Shown: one piece after another, positions 1-7,133 of the stretch | Layout of the letters: each line of letters begins with the position of its first letter | Numbering within the stretch: the stretch's first letter is position 1 | Assembly (NCBI GenBank): GCA_052144935.1 | Contig: JBKQPR010000016.1 | Span: 1-22,649, forward strand | Origin: JOPF133 sp052144935 | Lineage (GTDB): Bacteria; Acidobacteriota; Terriglobia; Bryobacterales; Bryobacteraceae | Direction: 5' to 3' | Length of the DNA: 22,649 nt | Position numbers and translations under genes: made by a program | The notes under the pieces: model-generated | Databases searched by the model: none | The model's input: only the letters and a program-made list of their open reading frames with translations | What the model was told of the DNA's origin: nothing

Positions 1-147
1 GTGATTCTGGAGACGCCCAACCCCGGCGCGGCGCTGTTTCCGGGGATGTACGCACAGGTGCGTTTTCGCTCGCCGCGCACCCGGCGGGCGCTGCGCGTGC
101 CTGGCGACACCGTGGTGATGGGCAAGAGAGGTGGGTCCGCCGGGTAA
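1..147 (+). pseudogene. C-terminal remnant of an RND-type efflux periplasmic adaptor (HlyD/MFP family), 5' end outside window
   Basis: The reading frame is open from base 1 and ends at a TAA at 145-147. It encodes about 48 residues with the adaptor-family signature PGMYAQVRF followed by RVPGDTVVMG. In RND membrane-fusion proteins this is the end of the beta-barrel domain leading into the membrane-proximal domain. Family members normally continue for 60-90 residues after the PGDT/PGDA segment (a DG-containing hairpin, then a V-GL--GD-VV stretch). Here the frame stops after a short GKRGGSAG tail, so the C-terminal domain is missing. The upstream part lies outside the window, so it cannot be said whether the rest is intact. 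No downstream RND pump gene follows, which also suggests a broken or orphaned gene. The family call is fairly good; the pseudogene status is inference. Confidence 0.5.
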
Positions 148-275
148 AGCAGGAGTGCTTGTCGAAACTGATCCTGTTCGGGGTTGCTCAAATACTACTG
201 CCGCGCCGCATGAATATTTTGGCTGTACGGGGTCGCGGGATGCCAGGAACAGCATCGGCGCGCAGCTCGATATTA

Positions 276-551
276 TTATGGCCAACGCCTGAAGGCGCGG
301 CGCCGGACGATCTGCGCGGCGGCGAGCACCACGGCTGCAACCGGGAAGACCACGATCAGCCCGCGCACGCACGCCGCGGCGGCTGCCGAAATGCCGATGC
401 CTGTAACGACCGTGAGCCAGGCAGCAAGGCATAACGGGCATTTCGGCAGGAACAGCAGTACGGCCCCGGGGAGTATGGAAGCGGCGGCCCCGGAGAGCCG
501 CCGGGCGAGGCGGCGCGATGGCCCCCCGCCCGTGCAGCACTGCGCGGTCAT
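276..551 (-). CDS. Small membrane protein with a KCPLC motif, unknown function
   Basis: A 91-residue protein when started at the ATG at 551-549. That ATG overlaps the stop of the preceding DUF899 gene (TAATG), a layout typical of translational coupling, and I prefer it to the ATG nine codons upstream. The product has a Cys-Cys pair at residues 5-6, a basic segment (about 13-20), and two hydrophobic helices (about 26-60 and 63-82). The first helix holds a K-C-P-L-C motif at residues 37-41. Short proteins with a KCPLC motif inside a membrane helix are common in proteobacteria and acidobacteria, and some resemble MerC-like proteins, but their function is unknown to me. As the last gene of the SRPBCC-ArsR-DUF899 operon it may share that regulation. 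A thiol or metal-related role is only a guess from the cysteines. Confidence 0.65.
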   Translation of the reverse strand: MTAQCCTGGGPSRRLARRLSGAAASILPGAVLLFLPKCPLCLAAWLTVVTGIGISAAAAACVRGLIVVFPVAAVVLAAAQIVRRRAFRRWP

Positions 552-1332
552 TACGCACGCTCCTCGTTTTTGCAGCACGCGCCCATTTCGCGCGGCTTTT
601 CATAAGTGGCCGCGGGATCGAGCACGTAATCGTCGCCGTATTTATCGTGGTGCCGGACCCACGCCATGGTGAATGCGAGGCCTTCTCCGTCGCGGCCCTT
701 GGGAACCAAATCGAGGAAGTGATAGGTTCCGATCAGTGAATCGAGGCCGCGCGCGTAGGTGGAGTAGGTGTGGAAGATTTCGCCCGCTTCGTCCTTGTAA
801 AACACGCTCAGGCCGGGCGCTTCCTCCAAGCCGAAACGCCTCTTGCCGTAGTTGTAGTTGACTTCGCCGGCGAGCTCCTCTTTGGTGAAGTGCACACCGT
901 AGTCGCGTTGGAAATCGGTGCCGAACGCCGAAACCCAGTGGAAGCGCCACCCCATGCGGTTTTGAAATGCCTGGGCGCGCGGGAAACCGCGGCAAAAGTG
1001 ACGTCGCGATGCGCCAGGTGAATGCGGGTGGCATCGAAGTGGTCGCCCAGGAACGAGCAGGACTTGCATCCTTCTTCCCAGTTGGGTCCGAGCATGAAAT
1101 GGTAGATGATGAGCTGGCTGCGGCGGGCGAAGAGATCGGCTAGCGTCTCCGGGCCGTTGGGGCCTTCGAAGACGTAATTCTTTTCGACTCGTACCCACGG
1201 CAGTTCGCGGCGCTGCCGGCTCAGTTCGTCGCGGCGGCGCGTGAATTCCTTTTCGGCGGCCAAGTGCGCCAGGCGCGCCTTGAGCCATTCGTCTCTCGAC
1301 ACCACTTTGTGGCGGGCTTCGGTTGCAGTCAT
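551..1332 (-). pseudogene. DUF899 family thioredoxin-like protein, broken by a frameshift near 971-972
   Basis: The N-terminal frame starts at the ATG 1332-1330 (MTATEARHKV), with an AGAGGAGAA ribosome site just upstream. It matches DUF899 through about 120 residues, including LIIYHFMLGPNWEEGC, a CKSC motif (Cys89, Cys92) and AHRDVTFAAVSRAP. Homology then continues in another frame from base 970 down: AFQNRMGWRFHWVSAFG, FTKEELAGEVNYNYG, GLSVFYKD, HTYSTYARGLDSLIGTYH, LDLVPKGRDG. Family members have about four residues between the Arg-Ala-Pro and the Ala-Phe, such as L-A-x-I. Here only two bases separate the two codon series, so roughly 10-13 bases appear deleted. Full-length products would be about 260 residues. 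DUF899 genes often sit with ArsR and SRPBCC genes, as here. The lesion is larger than a single base, which makes a simple base-calling error less likely. Confidence 0.75.
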
Positions 1333-1396
1333 CGGATTCTCCTCTCTGGTTGGGCACGGGCACACGTCTCCCCGGCGGTCCGTGCGGGGTTATGGG

Positions 1397-1789
1397 TTAG
1401 CCCTGGCGGGGGCGCTTCTTTGCTCGTCTTTCGGGGGATCGTCCCCCGGGGGCTTGTGCCTGGGCGGCTTGGGCTTCGGCGTCCTCTTTGATGCGCAACA
1501 GATGGCTCGACCAGAGCTCTTCGAAGCGGCCCACCCAGCGCTCGTAAATTTGCCGGATCGGGGCCACGTTCAAAGAGTTGATGCGTTGCCGGCGCTCCTC
1601 ACGCGTGTGGATCAGGCCGGCTTCGCGGAGCACGTCAATGTGCTTCATGACGCCGAAGCGGCTCAGGTGCGGAAAGGCCTCCACGATCTCGGTCGTCGTG
1701 CGGGGCCCTTGGCGCAAGAGGTCGAGAATCGAGCGGCGGGTGTTATCGGACAAGGCTTTCCACACACCGTCGAGGTCGTCGTCTTGCAT
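1397..1789 (-). CDS. ArsR-family winged-helix transcriptional regulator
   Basis: A 130-residue protein whose ATG (1789-1787) directly abuts the TAA of the SRPBCC gene (TAAATG), so the two are almost certainly cotranscribed and probably coupled. Residues about 8-85 form an ArsR-type winged helix: WKALSDNTRRSILDLLRQGP, TTTEIVEAFPHLSRFGVMKH (recognition helix), DVLREAGLIHTREE-RRQR. The tail (about 105-130) is low-complexity Ala/Gln/Pro then Arg/Lys-rich. No metal-binding ELCVCDL-type cysteine motif is present, so this is not a classical arsenic sensor. It belongs to the large group of ArsR-like proteins paired with SRPBCC/AHSA1 proteins. Autoregulation through the palindrome at 2279-2298 is a reasonable inference, because that repeat lies in the operon promoter. 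Confidence 0.88.
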   Translation of the reverse strand: MQDDDLDGVWKALSDNTRRSILDLLRQGPRTTTEIVEAFPHLSRFGVMKHIDVLREAGLIHTREERRQRINSLNVAPIRQIYERWVGRFEELWSSHLLRIKEDAEAQAAQAQAPGGRSPERRAKKRPRQG

Positions 1790-2242
1790 TTAGGTGCGTT
1801 GCGCGCTGGCGCGCGCGGAACAGTCCTGGGCGACGCCCTCCAGGATCTGCTTCCAGCCGCTGGTCACACCCTGCCGGTGAGCGGGGTCAATGAAGCCGAT
1901 GGCCCGGTGGCGGAGGTCGACATGCGTTCCGCCGGGGCGCTGCTCGAGCTTCACTTCGATGTGGTTCAGGGCCGGGTAGGACATGAACATGGGCCCGCTC
2001 AGTTCCAGCAGCACCGGCGGCTTGATCACCTGCACGTGTCCCCAGAGATGGCCGATGCCGTTGCCGCGGTCGCGGAACCAGCGACCGCCCGGCCACTGCT
2101 CCAGCGTCATCTGCATGGATTCGCCTTGCGAGTTGGTGCTGCCTTCGCCGAGCCGGTGCAGCACGCTGCGGAAGACGTCGCCGATGTCGGCCTTGATGTC
2201 AATGCTTTGGGTGGTGTCGAGCGTCAGATCGTCTAGTGTCAT
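1790..2242 (-). CDS. SRPBCC (START/AHSA1-like) ligand-binding domain protein
   Basis: A 150-residue protein starting at the ATG 2242-2240, with a strong AAGGAGG ribosome site eleven bases upstream. The fold family is recognised from TQSIDIKADIGDVFRSVLHR at the start (Bet v1/AHSA1 proteins begin with an I-I-A-P--VW-A pattern), the EQWPGGRWFRDRG segment, VQVIKPPVLLELSGP, and the C-terminal GWKQILEGV helix. SRPBCC proteins form a helix-grip fold with a hydrophobic cavity that binds lipids or other small hydrophobic ligands. Some act with a cognate ArsR regulator, but no enzymatic activity can be assigned. It is the promoter-proximal gene of the operon and runs directly into the ArsR gene. The order SRPBCC then ArsR is the reverse of the more usual arrangement. 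No signal peptide, so cytoplasmic. Confidence 0.8.
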   Translation of the reverse strand: MTLDDLTLDTTQSIDIKADIGDVFRSVLHRLGEGSTNSQGESMQMTLEQWPGGRWFRDRGNGIGHLWGHVQVIKPPVLLELSGPMFMSYPALNHIEVKLEQRPGGTHVDLRHRAIGFIDPAHRQGVTSGWKQILEGVAQDCSARASAQRT

Positions 2243-2253
2243 TGTTTCGGGTC

Positions 2254-2260
2254 CCTCCTT
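2254..2260 (-). promoter_or_regulatory. Strong ribosome-binding site of the SRPBCC gene
   Basis: The minus strand reads AAGGAGG here, a full match to the anti-Shine-Dalgarno consensus, eleven bases before the ATG at 2242. It supports that start codon. Confidence 0.7.
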
Positions 2261-2262
2261 AT

Positions 2263-2298
2263 ACGTGACTTTATAGTAACGTGACTATTTGGTCACGT
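2263..2298 (-). promoter_or_regulatory. Putative operator: perfect inverted repeat plus a third half-site
   Basis: The arms ACGTGAC and GTCACGT (2279-2298, six-base centre) form a perfect 7-bp inverted repeat that overlaps the -35 and fills the spacer up to the -10. A third GTCACGT half-site follows on the minus strand at 2269-2263, 16 bases from the second one. A dimeric ArsR-type repressor bound here would block RNA polymerase. The ligand and the binding itself are inferred. Confidence 0.65.
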
Positions 2299-2301
2299 CA
2301 A
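2273..2301 (-). promoter_or_regulatory. Sigma70-type promoter of the SRPBCC-ArsR operon
   Basis: On the minus strand TTGACG (2301-2296) and TACTAT (2278-2273) are separated by exactly 17 bases, close to the TTGACA-17-TATAAT consensus. The -10 lies about 30 bases upstream of the SRPBCC start codon, leaving a short leader. The spacer is almost entirely filled by an inverted repeat (see operator). Confidence 0.7.
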
Positions 2302-2439
2302 GAGATTTTTGAGCTTTTTTTTCCCGAGGCGAGGGCTGCATTGGGGCAGCGGCTCCACCGCCCATCGGGTGTGTTTCTGCCAAGTACCGCTCGCTTCCCG
2401 TAACGCCGTCTTTCGTCCCCAACGCCTGTTCTTCCCGAC

Positions 2440-3026
2440 TACCGTCCGTGAATTTCCCGACGGAAAAGAGATCGCCGTCTTGGGGTTCTACGGCTCCCAT
2501 GCTCGCGTTCGACGCCTCTTCGCGTTGGACCTTGCTTCACGCAAGGCGCGGGATTTATCGGCACCGGAGGAACTTGCAGACGCGAGCCTCCCTGCGGGAC
2601 CAAATATCCGTCGCCGTCTCGGCGCATGGGCGAACCGCTTTCACCATGTGGAAACGGGAGGATGATGCTGCTGGTGGCGCTGCCCGAGATGGTTCGCGGC
2701 GGCATCGAGCCGTGTTGCCGCTTCCGTTTGGCGCGACTCCCCTCGCTTGCGATGCGGCTTCAGGGGTCCATTTACATGGACCAAAGCGCGTTCGAATCCT
2801 CGGTGCTGAATATTGGGCGGCGGGGAACATCATCTCCGAGACACCCGTGCCGAAGCACGCCAACGGCGCCTTGCCTTTGCCCGGCGGCGGCTTTGCGTTC
2901 ACTCTCACGCGCGGCGGAAGATCCCAGTTGCTGGCGGTGACGGCGGGAACGGAGCCGCGCCCGTTACTCAACACCCTCGAAAATGCGAGACTCCCGGGCG
3001 CGTTGCTAGACGGCGTGGCCGCGTGA
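2440..3026 (+). pseudogene. Decayed WD40/TolB-like beta-propeller gene, probably from an acidobacterial Ser/Thr-kinase or its paralogue
   Basis: No single frame covers the region, but propeller-like pieces appear in different frames. One frame (about 2448-2560) gives FPDGKEIAVLGFYGS and LFALDLASRKARDLS, like the 'SPDG' strands of TolB/PD40 repeats. Another (about 2740-2815) gives GSIYMDQSAFESSVL. A third (about 2830-3026) gives SETPVPKHANGALPLPGGGF and TRGGRSQLLAVTAG, ending at TGA 3024-3026. I recall similar strings in the C-terminal propellers of acidobacterial protein kinases, but could not verify this by search. The frame changes and lack of a start indicate an old pseudogene. The stretch 2302-2440 shows nothing else. 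Alternatively it could be unrelated coding debris. Confidence 0.45.
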
Positions 3027-3091
3027 TGATCGCGCGCGGGCGGCATGACCCGGCGGCAGCGGTACCGATCAGCACCGCGGTTGGCTCCCGG

Positions 3092-3137
3092 CCGCCAGGC
3101 GGGCGGAGGGGAGCGCGAAGGCGCAGGAGCGCATTCG
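3092..3137. repeat. Dispersed repeat, copy 1 (46 bp)
   Basis: Matches 5433-5478 at 40 of 46 positions without gaps, in the same orientation. The shared core is AAGGCGCAGGAGCGC, and weaker similarity extends upstream to an ACCGATC word at about 3064. It lies between the decayed propeller gene and the 3' end of aroE. Confidence 0.6.
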
Positions 3138-3166
3138 CCAAGACGCGGAGAAGACATTTCGGGATC

Positions 3167-4027
3167 TTAGAGTAGTCCTAACGCCTTTCGCAGCGCCTGC
3201 TTCATCACTCGCTCTGGCGCCTGCTCGTGCGTCCACAATTCGAAACCGATGGCTCCCTGGTAGACGAGCATGGCCAATCCGTCGAGCACCGCCAGCCCCC
3301 GCTCGCGCGCAGCTCGGATCAGCCGGGTCTCCGGCGGGTTGAACACGGCATCGCAAACCAGCATCCCCGAGTGTGCGGCTCCAAGATCCACGGGCGGCAT
3401 GGAATCCGAATCCGGGTAGAGTCCGATGGACGTCGCGTTGACGAGAATATCGACGCCGGCCGGAACCTGATACGTGCCTTGCCACGCCTCAAACCCGATT
3501 GGCGCCCCGGTCCTGGAGGCGAGGTCCGCGGCCATCCGTTCACCCCGATCGACAGAGCGGTTCACTACCAGCACGTCCGCGGCGCCTGCCAGCGCCAGTT
3601 CGGTCACAATCGCGCGCGCCGCGCCGCCGGCTCCGAGCACCACTACGCGCTTGCCTTTCGGGTCCGTTCCGGCATCGGTGCGCAGGCCGCGCAGAAAGCC
3701 CTTGCCGTCGGTATTCTCACCGATCAACCGATCGCCTTCACGCCGGACGGTATTCACCGCGCCGATGATCGCGGCACGCGGCGCGGTCTGGTCAAGATAT
3801 TGGATCACCGAGACCTTGTGTGGGATGGTGAGGTTGAGGCCTTGCATCCCAAACGCGCGCACGCCCAGCATGGCGTCGCGCAGGTCGCAGGGCTTCACTT
3901 CCACCGTAAGGTATCGCCAGTTTAATCCAAGCGCCTGGAACGCCGCTTCCTGCATGGCTCCGGTGGGATTCTCCGCCACGGGCTGCCCGAAACAGCCCAC
4001 CAGTTCCGCCTTAAAATTTGCCGGCAT
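3167..4027 (-). CDS. aroE: Shikimate dehydrogenase
   Basis: It reduces 3-dehydroshikimate to shikimate with NADPH in the chorismate (aromatic amino acid) pathway, in the cytoplasm. Using the ATG at 4027 the protein is 286 residues, typical for AroE. The substrate domain holds ENPTGAMQEAAF, GLNLTIPHK with the catalytic Lys71, and GENTDGKGF with Asn105 and the catalytic Asp107. The nucleotide-binding loop GAGGAAR starts near residue 132, followed by VVNRS, NATSIGLYP and a C-terminal LDGLAMLVYQGAIGFELWT segment. An upstream in-frame ATG at 4060 would add 11 residues and overlap the esterase stop. I chose 4027 because family alignment begins with the following residues (KAELVGCFGQP). Twenty-two bases separate it from the esterase, so the two are probably cotranscribed. 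No other aromatic-pathway gene is nearby. Confidence 0.93.
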   Translation of the reverse strand: MPANFKAELVGCFGQPVAENPTGAMQEAAFQALGLNWRYLTVEVKPCDLRDAMLGVRAFGMQGLNLTIPHKVSVIQYLDQTAPRAAIIGAVNTVRREGDRLIGENTDGKGFLRGLRTDAGTDPKGKRVVVLGAGGAARAIVTELALAGAADVLVVNRSVDRGERMAADLASRTGAPIGFEAWQGTYQVPAGVDILVNATSIGLYPDSDSMPPVDLGAAHSGMLVCDAVFNPPETRLIRAARERGLAVLDGLAMLVYQGAIGFELWTHEQAPERVMKQALRKALGLL

Positions 4028-4049
4028 CCGATTCAGAGGTCCTGCCCGG

Positions 4050-5297
4050 CTACCAGGCATCGCGGTTTGCGATCGCGACGCGAAAGAACGGCTTCTCCTT
4101 TTCGGCGGTATCGATGTGGAACTCCTGGGCCGTCTTCTTCGGATCGTAGTCGCGCCATAGCCATGTCAGGGATTCCGGCAAGTCGAGTCCGGCCTGTGCG
4201 CCTCCGTGGGCGGCGGTGCCGAAGCGAAAGTGGAAATCATACTCTCGCAGCTTCAGGGAGTTCGCCATTGCAATGTTCTGCATCGGCCAGGAGCCGTGCT
4301 CGTTCTCCAGGTCGTCGGCGCCGTCGCTCAGCCAGACCCGGATGTTTCGCTTGGGCTCCTTGCGCACTTTAAATGGGTAGACATTGCCGCCCTCCAGCTT
4401 CTCTTGGGGCCGCCATTGAATGGAAGTGAAGCTGCCCACCGCCGAGTGCACGCGGCTGAACGTATCCGGCATCAGCCAGGCGACGTTGAACGCGCAGATG
4501 CCGCCTGAGGATTCCCCCGCTATGGCGCGGCTGTATCCGTCCGGGCGCAGCTTGTACATTTTCTCGACCTCGGGCAGCACTTCTTCCATAAGAAAGCGCG
4601 CGTAGCGGTCGCTGACGGTGTCGTATTCGATGGACCGCAGAGCGCGGCCCTCGGGCGACTGCCCGGGCGCGATCATCACATGCACGATGGGCGGCAGCAG
4701 CTTCTGGTCAACCAGATTTTCCGTGACCGTGAAGAGCCGAAGGCCCGAGTAAGTCCCAATCAGGCCTTGCCCGTCCTGCCAGACCATGAGAGCTGCCGGA
4801 ACGCTGGGATCAACCCCCGGCGAGGCATATACCCAGTAGTCGGCTTTCATGCCGTCGTAGATGCGGCTGACGACGGTCTGCTTTTCGCCGACCTTGCCGC
4901 GGGGCACGCCGGGCTTCGCGTAGGAATCGGGATTGTAGCCGATGACGTCGCCTCGTGCGCCCAGTGGCTTTCCTGCGGCGTAATACTGATAGGAGTGCGT
5001 GACGCCGGTCCGCATCTTGGTGAGCAGGATCCATAAAGTGGAGCCTTCGATCGCTGCCATGGGAACGGCAGGCTGGTTGTCGATCGAGATCGAAACGGGT
5101 GCCGGCGAATTGGAAACGAAGAGAAAATCCTGGCCCCAGACCGCCGTGCCGCCCCGCGGCGATAGCGTTTTCGTGATGCGATCCTGCAAGCCCGGCGCGG
5201 TGGGGCCTTGGCGGGCAAGTCCGATCAGTTCTTCCAAGGGAGAAGTCTGAGCAAAAGCTGATGACCAGGCGAGTAGAAGCAAGGTGAGTATCTTCAT
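4050..5297 (-). CDS. Secreted esterase of the enterochelin-esterase/esterase-D-like alpha/beta-hydrolase family
   Basis: A 415-residue protein from the ATG at 5297, chosen because it begins directly with a signal peptide (MKILTLLLLAWSSAFAQT, cleavage probably after AFA). Upstream in-frame ATGs would bury that signal. An N-terminal beta-sandwich-like region (about 50-130, with WILLTKMRTGVTHSYQYYA) precedes the hydrolase domain, as in the Fes/IroE group. The nucleophile elbow is G-E-S-S-G with Ser263, the acid is probably one of Asp325, Asp328 or Asp329 in LSDGADDLENEHG, and His364 in FGTAAHGG completes the triad. YWVYASPGVDPSVPAALMVW marks the first core strands. All three catalytic elements are present, so it is likely active in the periplasm or outside. 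The substrate is unknown; a ferric-siderophore or acylated-sugar ester is possible. It is transcribed towards aroE with only a short gap, which need not imply a shared pathway. Confidence 0.85.
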   Translation of the reverse strand: MKILTLLLLAWSSAFAQTSPLEELIGLARQGPTAPGLQDRITKTLSPRGGTAVWGQDFLFVSNSPAPVSISIDNQPAVPMAAIEGSTLWILLTKMRTGVTHSYQYYAAGKPLGARGDVIGYNPDSYAKPGVPRGKVGEKQTVVSRIYDGMKADYWVYASPGVDPSVPAALMVWQDGQGLIGTYSGLRLFTVTENLVDQKLLPPIVHVMIAPGQSPEGRALRSIEYDTVSDRYARFLMEEVLPEVEKMYKLRPDGYSRAIAGESSGGICAFNVAWLMPDTFSRVHSAVGSFTSIQWRPQEKLEGGNVYPFKVRKEPKRNIRVWLSDGADDLENEHGSWPMQNIAMANSLKLREYDFHFRFGTAAHGGAQAGLDLPESLTWLWRDYDPKKTAQEFHIDTAEKEKPFFRVAIANRDAW

Positions 5298-5432
5298 GGC
5301 CGGCACTAAGTATACACCTCGCATCCCCTGGATTGGCTCCCCCAAATGCACCACCAAGCACCACCAGGCCGTCAGGAAAACAAACGGAGGTTTTCTCGCG
5401 AGCGCGACCGATCGGCACGCTGATGGCTAACG

Positions 5433-5478
5433 GCGCCAGGCTGGCGGAGGCGACCGGGAAGGCGCAGGAGCGCCTTCG
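5433..5478. repeat. Dispersed repeat, copy 2 (46 bp)
   Basis: Direct-orientation partner of 3092-3137 (40/46 identical, gap-free). Looser similarity extends upstream to an ACCGATC word near 5406. Both copies are outside genes. Confidence 0.6.
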
Positions 5479-5564
5479 GCTCAAGGATGAAGGCTACCCC
5501 TTCGGACGGCCCGGAAAGCTGCTACGGCTGTCCGCGCGTGAGCGAGGACGAGCGAAGCCGGTAA

Positions 5565-5675
5565 ACTGGGTGTCCCTTTCACTCACCTACCGCTTCGCCG
5601 GGTAGCACGGGGTGCGCCCCGTGGGCTGCCCCGCCACAAGATCTGGTGGTCGGGTGAGTCAAGGGGATACCCAGT
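5565..5675. repeat. MITE-like element with 23-bp imperfect terminal inverted repeats and internal hairpin
   Basis: The left arm 5565-5587 and right arm 5653-5675 are inverted copies matching at about 20 of 23 positions (arm ends ACTGGGT / ACCCAGT). Inside lies a perfect hairpin at 5606-5623 (CACGGGG-TGCG-CCCCGTG). The 9-mer GCCGGTAAA occurs at 5557-5565, at the left edge, and again at 5682-5690, seven bases beyond the right arm, which might be a target duplication. No coding capacity. It could equally be a REP-type structure. Confidence 0.5.
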
Positions 5676-5883
5676 GACAGTGCCGGTAAAATGGCCGGCA
5701 GCCGCCAGATAAGCCGGCGGCGCCGGCTTCCGCGATCGCTGCCCGGCGTCCCGCCCGCTGCGCGTGGGGCGGCGGTTATGCGACTGGAGGCCGGGAGCGT
5801 CCAGCCGCGCGGCGGCGCCGGGCCACGAACAGTCTTCGATCCGAACCGGCCCGCGCCGCTGCGGAAAGGATAAGATCGAGGTC

Positions 5884-7116
5884 ATGCCATCCACACCGCA
5901 CCTCACCCGCCGCAGTTGCCTCGCGCGCCTCGCCGGATGCCTCGCCGGTCTGCCGGCTTTCGCCGCCGCTCCCCCCGGCCGCATCAAAATCACCGGCTTT
6001 GAGGTCCACAAGTTTACTCTGCGTTGGCGCGACCTGCTGTTCGTTGAGGTCAAGACGGATGCCGGCCTCACCGGCCTCGGCGAGGGCACGCTGGAAGGCC
6101 GCCAGGACGCCGTCGAAAACGAGATCCGCTGGCTGGAGGAAAGCTACCTCGGCAAAGACCCCGGCGGCATCGAGGAGCACTGGAACCGCAGCTATTACCT
6201 GCTCTCCCGGTGGCGCAACGGTCCGCCCGCCATGACCGCGCTTTCCGCCATCGACATCGCCCTGTGGGACATCGAGGGCAAGCGGCTCGGTCTGCCCGTT
6301 TGGCGCTTGTTGGAAGGTCCGCTCCGCCCCCGCCTCCGCGTCTATTACACCCATTGGAACGCATCCCTCACAGGGGAGAAGCGCACGCCGCAGGCGTTCG
6401 CCGAGTGGGGGCGCCAGACCCGCGCCCGCGGCTGGACAGCGGTGAAATGGTCAATTCCAATGGGCATGCCCGAAAAGGAGCGCATCCGGCGCCTCGCCGC
6501 CGAGCTCGATGCCGTCCGCGGCGCCGTCGGTAACTCCATGGATCTCGCCCTCGAAGCCAGCGAAACTCTTTCCGTGCGCTCGGCCATCGAAATGGCCCAG
6601 GCCATCGCGCCTTACCACCCGCTCTGGATCGAAGAGCCCACCCTCCGCGAATCCGCCCGCGGTCTGGGCGATGTCGCCGCCCGCTCGCCCGTGCCCATCG
6701 CCACCGGCGAAGGCCTGTTCACCCGCTATGAATACAGCGAACTGCTGGAGCACAGGGGCGCTGCCATCATTCAGCCGGATGTCATGCACGCCGGCGGCAT
6801 CACCGAAATTCGCAAAATCGCGTCCCTCGCCGAAACCTATGGCGTCGAGGTCGCGCCCCATCAGTGCAGCGGGCCCATCGGCCACGTCGCCTCCATCAGC
6901 GCGATGTCCGTTTGCCGTAATTTCCTGGTCCAGGAATGGGAAGCTGCCGATAACGATCTGTATCTCGAATTGACGGACGGCAAATTCCCCATGCAGAAAG
7001 AGGGCACGGTGGCCCTGCCCGAAGGTCCCGGCCTGGGCCTCACCGTCAACTTCGCGGAATTCAAGAAGCGCTGCCCGTACAAGCCGCGCTACATTCCGGC
7101 CTCCCTGCCGGTATAG
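5884..7116 (+). CDS. Tat-exported mandelate racemase/muconate-lactonizing family protein, galactonate-dehydratase-like
   Basis: A 410-residue enolase-superfamily protein starting at ATG 5884; an in-frame ATG at 5764 is rejected because homology starts later. The N-terminus is a twin-arginine-type signal (LTRRSCLARLAGCLAGLPAF, residues 8-27). The capping domain (about 33-150) includes VEVKTDAGLTGLGEG and ALSAIDIALWDIEGK. In the barrel, Lys188 (TAVKWSI) is the likely general base strand. Metal ligands are Asp220 (MDLALEAS), Glu250 (WIEEP) and Glu276 (ATGEGLF). His326 (VAPHQCSGPIGH) with Asp299 (IQPDVMHAGG) forms the His-Asp dyad seen in acid-sugar dehydratases. All metal and base positions are present, so activity is likely: probably dehydration of an aldonic acid. 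The exact sugar cannot be read from sequence. It stands alone, with no sugar transporter or aldolase beside it. Confidence 0.87.
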   Translation: MPSTPHLTRRSCLARLAGCLAGLPAFAAAPPGRIKITGFEVHKFTLRWRDLLFVEVKTDAGLTGLGEGTLEGRQDAVENEIRWLEESYLGKDPGGIEEHWNRSYYLLSRWRNGPPAMTALSAIDIALWDIEGKRLGLPVWRLLEGPLRPRLRVYYTHWNASLTGEKRTPQAFAEWGRQTRARGWTAVKWSIPMGMPEKERIRRLAAELDAVRGAVGNSMDLALEASETLSVRSAIEMAQAIAPYHPLWIEEPTLRESARGLGDVAARSPVPIATGEGLFTRYEYSELLEHRGAAIIQPDVMHAGGITEIRKIASLAETYGVEVAPHQCSGPIGHVASISAMSVCRNFLVQEWEAADNDLYLELTDGKFPMQKEGTVALPEGPGLGLTVNFAEFKKRCPYKPRYIPASLPV

Positions 7117-7133
7117 ACCCGGCGGGCGATAGG

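Larger units (their letters stand above)
5298..5883. other. Gene-free stretch between the divergent esterase and enolase-superfamily genes
   Basis: About 590 bases without a supported gene. It holds the second copy of the 46-bp dispersed repeat and a MITE-like inverted-repeat element (both listed separately). It must contain both divergent promoters, but no near-consensus -35/-10 pair stands out. Short open frames here show no recognisable protein pattern. Confidence 0.6.

Noticed and set aside
159..434. 91-codon open frame on the plus strand
   Set aside because: Overlaps the KCPLC membrane gene on the other strand, with Arg/Gly/Ala-biased composition and no family pattern.
551..1332. Programmed ribosomal frameshift in the DUF899 gene
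   Set aside because: No slippery heptamer at the junction, and residues seem to be missing rather than just shifted.
1241..2236. 331-codon plus-strand frame opposite the ArsR and SRPBCC genes
   Set aside because: Antisense shadow of two well-supported genes; GC-rich third positions keep this frame open by chance.
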